From Euborellia annulipes (lineage: Eukaryota > Arthropoda > Insecta > Dermaptera > Anisolabididae), in contig JAKCPI010014166.1 of NCBI GenBank assembly GCA_023213315.1, forward strand, positions 1-64,000: DNA of 64,000 nt. The letters run 5' to 3'. The notes below the pieces were generated by a model that made no database searches, was not told the origin of the DNA, and saw nothing but the letters and a program-made list of their open reading frames with translations. A program made the position numbers and the translations under genes. Each line of letters opens with the position of its first letter. Position 1 is the first letter of the stretch. Below are positions 60,909 to 64,000 of this stretch, piece by piece.

Positions 60909-61189
60909 CATTTAAATTAAAAAAATAAAAATAATTCCACAATAAAAATAAAAAACAAATTGTCTTTTAATTTTTTTGATTTGGAGATTTGTCTTTTTCT
61001 TAAAGTATTTAACATTTTTACTTACTATTCTCTAAGTTCTACAGGTACAATAATCTCAAATTTATAAAAAGTATTCTTATCGATTGGACCATTTGTATTA
61101 ATATATCGTAGTCTATCACTTGCTACGATTTCAGTATAAGTATTATCCCATCCAAGATATTCGACTACCATAAATTCTCCCTTAATCAT
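47858..61189 (-). CDS. FMR1: FMR1/FXR family RNA-binding protein, 5' exons outside the window
   Basis: Nine minus-strand exons join in frame: 61026-61189, 60407-60643, 59085-59232, 58863-59000, 58634-58777, 56179-56291, 55918-56099, 51208-51447 and 47858-48186, giving 564 residues and a stop. The visible protein starts in the second Tudor/Agenet repeat ([18 protein letters not shown]). It continues with the KH0-like region (FQKAINAAV), KH1 ([20 protein letters not shown]), KH2 ([20 protein letters not shown]) and [15 protein letters not shown]. Then come a glycine/arginine-rich part (RGRGRGRGG and [11 protein letters not shown]) and a tail ending in MVNGTSA, like the family ending VNGV. The first Tudor repeat and the start codon should lie to the right of 64000. 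The family binds mRNA on polysomes and in neuronal granules and restrains translation (family knowledge). Invertebrates usually have one FMR1/FXR gene, hence the symbol. Confidence 0.96.
48362..49049. mobile_element. Foldback element with hammerhead motif, 12-bp target duplication
   Basis: The ends AGTTGCCTATAG...GAAGGTT and their complement (near 49005-49035) are inverted. AATAAAATTTAA flanks it exactly (48350-48361 and 49050-49061). The loop contains a repeat-like hairpin (GATGAGGATAGG) and the hammerhead at 48939-48995. In the last FMR1 intron. Confidence 0.75.
48939..48995 (+). ncRNA. Hammerhead-like ribozyme motif with three helices
   Basis: Helix I GGC (48939-48941) with GCC (48993-48995). 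Core CTGATGA at 48942-48948, extra T. Helix II only GG:CC around a T-rich loop. GAAA at 48966-48969, helix III ACTGT:ACAGT (5 bp), and A48992 as the cleavage base (GTA, an allowed NUH triplet). Confidence 0.6.
50128..50820. mobile_element. Long foldback MITE with transposase-start remnant
   Basis: Nearly palindromic over about 690 bp. GTTTCAAAAAGGACTTTACA and TATAAATTTATTCAGAGAG on the left recur inverted on the right, and an inner pair (TAGTGTTGTTTAAAGG and its complement) lies nearer the centre. ATGGCTGTCTTCACTAGATC in the left arm reads [19 protein letters not shown], like the start of some DDE transposases. In the last FMR1 intron. Confidence 0.65.
52328..52895. mobile_element. hAT-type element containing a nested hammerhead foldback
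   Basis: Ends AAGGGGTGGCCAACC and GGTTGGCCACCCCTA. The flanks GTATATTG (52320-52327) and GTATATTT (52896-52903) match at 7 of 8. The inner 52530-52855 is a separate foldback with arms GTAGCCAAAGCAAAATAAAG and TTTATTGAACAACAATGTCG and their complements. Confidence 0.75.
52582..52611 (-). ncRNA. Minimal hammerhead-like motif
   Basis: Helix I ATGTC:GACAT (5 bp). Core CTGATGA, extra A. Helix II is GGCC with no loop, so it cannot form a hairpin alone. GAAA, then ACGT as a loopless helix III and C as cleavage base. The layout would need two RNA copies pairing with each other. Confidence 0.5.
53000..55100 (-). pseudogene. Ty3/gypsy retrotransposon pol remnant
   Basis: The clear part is 54250-54450. 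Minus-strand translation, with stops, reads [20 protein letters not shown], then [12 protein letters not shown] and [12 protein letters not shown]. This is the reverse-transcriptase core of Ty3/gypsy elements (VLD--SGFWQI-LDE-S--LTTF-TPFGRY--LPFGISSAPE). The rest of the 2-kb block has similar decayed composition, but the limits are a guess. No LTRs were found. It fills the FMR1 intron between 51447 and 55918. Confidence 0.65.
57290..57355. repeat. Single end of a hAT-like element
   Basis: GTGCGGCTCGCGGGCTGTTG then GTTGCTGACTCCAGGC looks like one terminal region of the hAT elements ending in GGTTGCCGACCCCTG. No partner end found nearby. Confidence 0.35.
58174..58385. mobile_element. Tc1/mariner-like MITE, 212 bp
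   Basis: TACAGTGAAGG, TATTACGTCCCACCCATG and CGTTTTC on the left are mirrored by GAAAACCCATGGGTGGGAC and CCTCACTGTA, with TA at both ends. Best copy of a family also at 8297 and 38895. In an FMR1 intron. Confidence 0.75.
59690..59880. repeat. GC-rich inverted-repeat island
   Basis: CCCGCCAGGGGCGGG, CGCCCAAGGCGAG and GCCCGCCGAAGGCG give several short GC-rich hairpins in DNA that is otherwise AT-rich. The flank TCTATGGAAGGAAGAG is shared with 57995-58010. Origin unknown. Confidence 0.5.
60861..60903. repeat. (AT)n microsatellite
   Basis: Forty-three bases of pure TA repeat in an FMR1 intron. Confidence 0.95.
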
Positions 61190-62019
61190 CTGAAAATTTG
61201 AATAAAAAACAACAACAATATAATAGCTATTAATGGAAAATAATTAAATTAATTATATTTACATATAAAAAAACCTAAAGAAAAAATATTTTTTACAATA
61301 ATTACAAAATTTTTTATTGTTTAAAGTTGGTTGTTATATTCTTTAAATTTCATTTGAAATCTTTTAATGTTTTAGGTAGGAGTTTATTAAGAATGCAACT
61401 TTTAGGTAACATACAGATCTATTTTCTAAAAACAGACGTTAAAATTTCACATCATAAATGGGGTTTTAAAAAGTAAAGTAATAACATCACCGTTAAAAAA
61501 TGCTATTCTCTATCAAAGGATTATATTTATTATTAATTATATACGCAAATCAAGTCATGGTAGGATTGATTGTTTGTTTACATTTAATAATTTTTTTTTT
61601 TTAATAAAAAAAAATCCAGATCGGCAACACCCATCCCACTTCTCCATTGAGAATTCTTAATTTGTCCTTTGACAATAATTTCATTCACAGACGGTTTCAT
61701 AATCAAATTTAACACTTTATTCAAACTCTTTTGCTTTAGTTAAAATTTGATTTTATATTCCATCATGTAGAAAGGCTGATAGAATTCTCGTGGAAATCAA
61801 ATCATTTTTTAATTATGGATAAAGGTTACAACAAAATTGAAATCAGGGGGTCACTTTTATAATTTGGATTTGAAAGTAATTAATTAGTTTTGACGAATGT
61901 GAAATTTAAAAAAAGCAATCACAAAGGGAAAAAATGTATCTTGTTATTTAATTAAACCAAACATACTGTTGAGTGAATATGAACAATATATATATTATAT
62001 AGATATAAATTTATATAAA

Positions 62020-62535
62020 ATCTTCAAATTGTTGAGATTACTTGTCTGTATTTTTAAAGCAGATGATGGGCTGGTTTTAGAAAGAGAAAGCTTGATAGTT
62101 TTTTTTCTTTTTTATTGGAAAACTTAAGTTTGGCCGACCAATAGCTGAGGTGGGTAAAAACACAAAAAATAGATCTCTTTGTACCGAAAAGCCACAAAAT
62201 ATACTTAGATCATTATATAAAAATTGTTATGCTATTTCAATTTCAACATGTATATATGTTAAAAAATTTTATAAAAAATATGTGTAATTTAAATCTTGTA
62301 ACAAAACTCACCTCCTGTAAGCACAATGTATAATAATTGATGTGTTTTTCGAATTTTCTTTTTAGGCCTTGAAGATGGTTTTTAAAAAAAACCGAAACCA
62401 AATACATGCGCTATTGGTCGGCCAAACTTAAGTTTTCCAATAAAAAAGAAAAAACATATCAAGCTTTTTCTTTCTAAAACCAGCCCATCATCTGCTTTAA
62501 AAATACAGACAAGTAATCTCAACAATTTGAAGATT
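62020..62535. mobile_element. Foldback element with hammerhead motif
   Basis: Arms of about 125 bp, 62022-62148 and 62408-62533, near-perfect inverted copies (ATCTTCAAATTGTTGAGATT, GCAGATGATGGGCTGGTTTT and their complements). The hammerhead at 62365-62423 lies at the inner edge of the right arm. Confidence 0.75.
62365..62423 (+). ncRNA. Hammerhead-like ribozyme motif with three strong helices
   Basis: Helix I GGCC (62365-62368) with GGCC (62420-62423). Core TTGAAGA (first base C changed to T), extra T. Helix II GGTTTT:AAAACC (6 bp). GAAA at 62394-62397, helix III ACCAA:TTGGT (5 bp), C62419 as cleavage base. Strongest helices of all copies, but one core base differs. Confidence 0.6.
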
Positions 62536-62604
62536 TTATGTAATATTCTTGTCTAGTTTCGTAACAACAATAAATTTATTTTATAGAACTGGTTGTATAA
62601 TATT

Positions 62605-62960
62605 TCTCGGGTTGAGTCACGTTGATTGTTGAGATTTAGTCGAAGTTTCGGCTCTCTTTTAGGAGCTATTTTTGTGGAATTGGGTAGTATCGTGGAGCTT
62701 TGTTGTTTGCTTGTTCCCGGGTCTGTTCAGTCGATGTCTCAGAGGAGACACCTGGACTTAGGGAATAGGGAGATTGAGGCTTGGAAGTCAACCCACAAAC
62801 ACTATCACTTAAAACCAACCACTTCTTAATCTCAAAGACAAATTCAAAAATCTCCGAGACATCATTGACCAGACCTGGCGACCAACAAGAATTCTTGAAC
62901 ATGGGTTCTTAGCCGAAACGTCGAGTAAATCTTAACAGCCAACTTGATTCAACTCGAGAA
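62605..62960. mobile_element. Foldback element with hammerhead-like arm
   Basis: CTCGGGTTGAGTCACGTTG and GAGATTTAGTCGAAGTTTCG are complemented by CCGAAACGTCGAGTAAATC and TTGATTCAACTCGAG. The right arm (62893-62925) has a decayed motif: TTGAACA, extra T, GG...CC, GAAACGTC, with helix I ATTC:GAGT. Confidence 0.6.
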
Positions 62961-64000
62961 AATTTATCTTCACCCATATAAATTTATATATATATATATA
63001 TATTTATATTATATTTCACATACAAGGAGCTGAATCGATTGAATTTTAAAGATTTCATTTTGCTAACGTTGATTTTTATTAAGGAATGTTTTATTAATAG
63101 ATGACGATTCCAGAGAAGGATAAAAGAGGAATTGGGCCCAAACAAAATCTACATCCAAGACTAAGATAGCTGACTGCCTTCTTTCTCCGTTTTCTACCTA
63201 TCAAAAATTTAGATAAACTATTCTCCGTGGGCGCTAGTAATGTATATATGTCAAACATTTCTTTGTTTATATTTTACTATGTCCTTAGATGCATAAGTTA
63301 ATGAAAAAAAGGGGAGACTAGCAAAAATATTTTCTATCAGTTATCGAGATTTTCTCTGGGACCGGCAACTTTGTACGAATTATCGGGCTATGAATTAGCG
63401 GGATTCCACTGTAGTAAAAAAAAAAAAAACGTTTAAATTAAGTCCTCTTTTATAAGACTAGTTTGCACCATTTGAAAAATGATATTAAACAAAAATATGT
63501 TCTCACACGTGGGTGACAATCCCAACTAGACTTTCTTTTACGCCCTAAATGCCACTCCTGCATTCCAAATCAAGCGAACTAGGGATATGCCGAGTCTGAT
63601 CTAATTTTAAAACCACGAATCAAGCGATAAAGCAAAGCAAAGAAACAAGAATATTGTGTTTTAATCATTCCTAATTTCTTTTAGAAGATGAGAGAAATAA
63701 AAACATGCCGTTATTATTTTCAGAATAACTTTTTATCATTTATTTGAAAAAGATAGGTTGGTAAACTTGCGTTTAATTTATATTGTATTAAACACCAGTC
63801 CATCAACCCAGATTATATTTTGAATTAATGATGCTTAAGCGTTAGACCAACTGTAAATAAATGATGTAATAAATTAACATTTTTTTGATAACTAATAAAT
63901 TTAAGCTGACTAAGAATTAGTCCGATCGAAGCTTTTGATGATATATGTTTGGATATCCGTGGTATGTTTGTATTGAAAATTTCAAAATAAATGATATAAT

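Larger units (their letters stand above)
61190..64000 (-). other. Rest of an FMR1 intron or upstream region, mostly repeats
   Basis: No exon for the first Tudor repeat was found. It contains the foldback elements at 62020-62535 and 62605-62960 and otherwise AT-rich sequence. Confidence 0.5.

Noticed and set aside
62666..62902. 78-codon minus frame in a foldback loop
   Set aside because: Serine/threonine-rich reading with no recognised retroelement motif; probably the loop of the element only.

Overview
The window looks like nuclear DNA from an invertebrate animal. It is very AT-rich, its genes are broken into many short exons with GT-AG introns, and it is dense in (AT)n microsatellites and in non-autonomous mobile elements. 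The genes are all conserved metazoan ones: a ciliary dynein subunit, a DSTYK kinase, one FMR1/FXR gene and COMMD7. I cannot name the species; an arthropod or crustacean would fit, but that is a guess.

Layout. 1-9.4 kb: no recognisable protein. On the minus strand there is a chain of exon-like blocks with good splice sites, several of them related to each other, interrupted by a foldback element that carries tRNA-like sequence and a LINE fragment. 10.0-12.3 kb (-): HSD17B10-type mitochondrial dehydrogenase. 15.3-17.6 kb (-): DYNC2LI1, dynein-2 light intermediate chain. 17.75-26.0 kb (-): a BLM-type RecQ helicase, ten exons, 998 aa. 26.5-26.8 kb (+): the COMM-domain end of COMMD7, head to head with BLM. 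28.3-36.2 kb (-): DSTYK kinase, with one apparent frameshift. 38.3-42.3 kb (+): a MIF4G-domain protein. 42.3-47.8 kb: no convincing gene. 47.9 kb to beyond 61.2 kb (-): FMR1/FXR, whose 5' end probably lies past the right edge. Exon joins were checked by reading frame: BLM (2997 nt) and DYNC2LI1 (987 nt) sum to whole codons, and the visible FMR1 exons (1695 nt) do too.

The genes are unrelated housekeeping and neuronal genes and do not form a pathway. The introns and gaps hold hAT MITEs with exact 8-bp target duplications, Tc1/mariner MITEs and remnants, SINE-like tRNA relatives, LINE pieces and a Ty3/gypsy reverse transcriptase piece.

The most interesting structure is a family of long inverted-repeat (foldback) insertions, four of them inside BLM introns. 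Many contain a short motif that folds as a hammerhead ribozyme: CTGANGA core, helix II, GAAA, helix III, and an NUH cleavage triplet closing on helix I. The helices differ between copies but remain paired. Several insertions are flanked by 12-17 bp AT-rich target duplications, which suggests retrotransposition. Minimal hammerheads are known from Penelope-like retroelements; the foldback form here, with a constant extra base before helix II, may be a distinct non-autonomous lineage.
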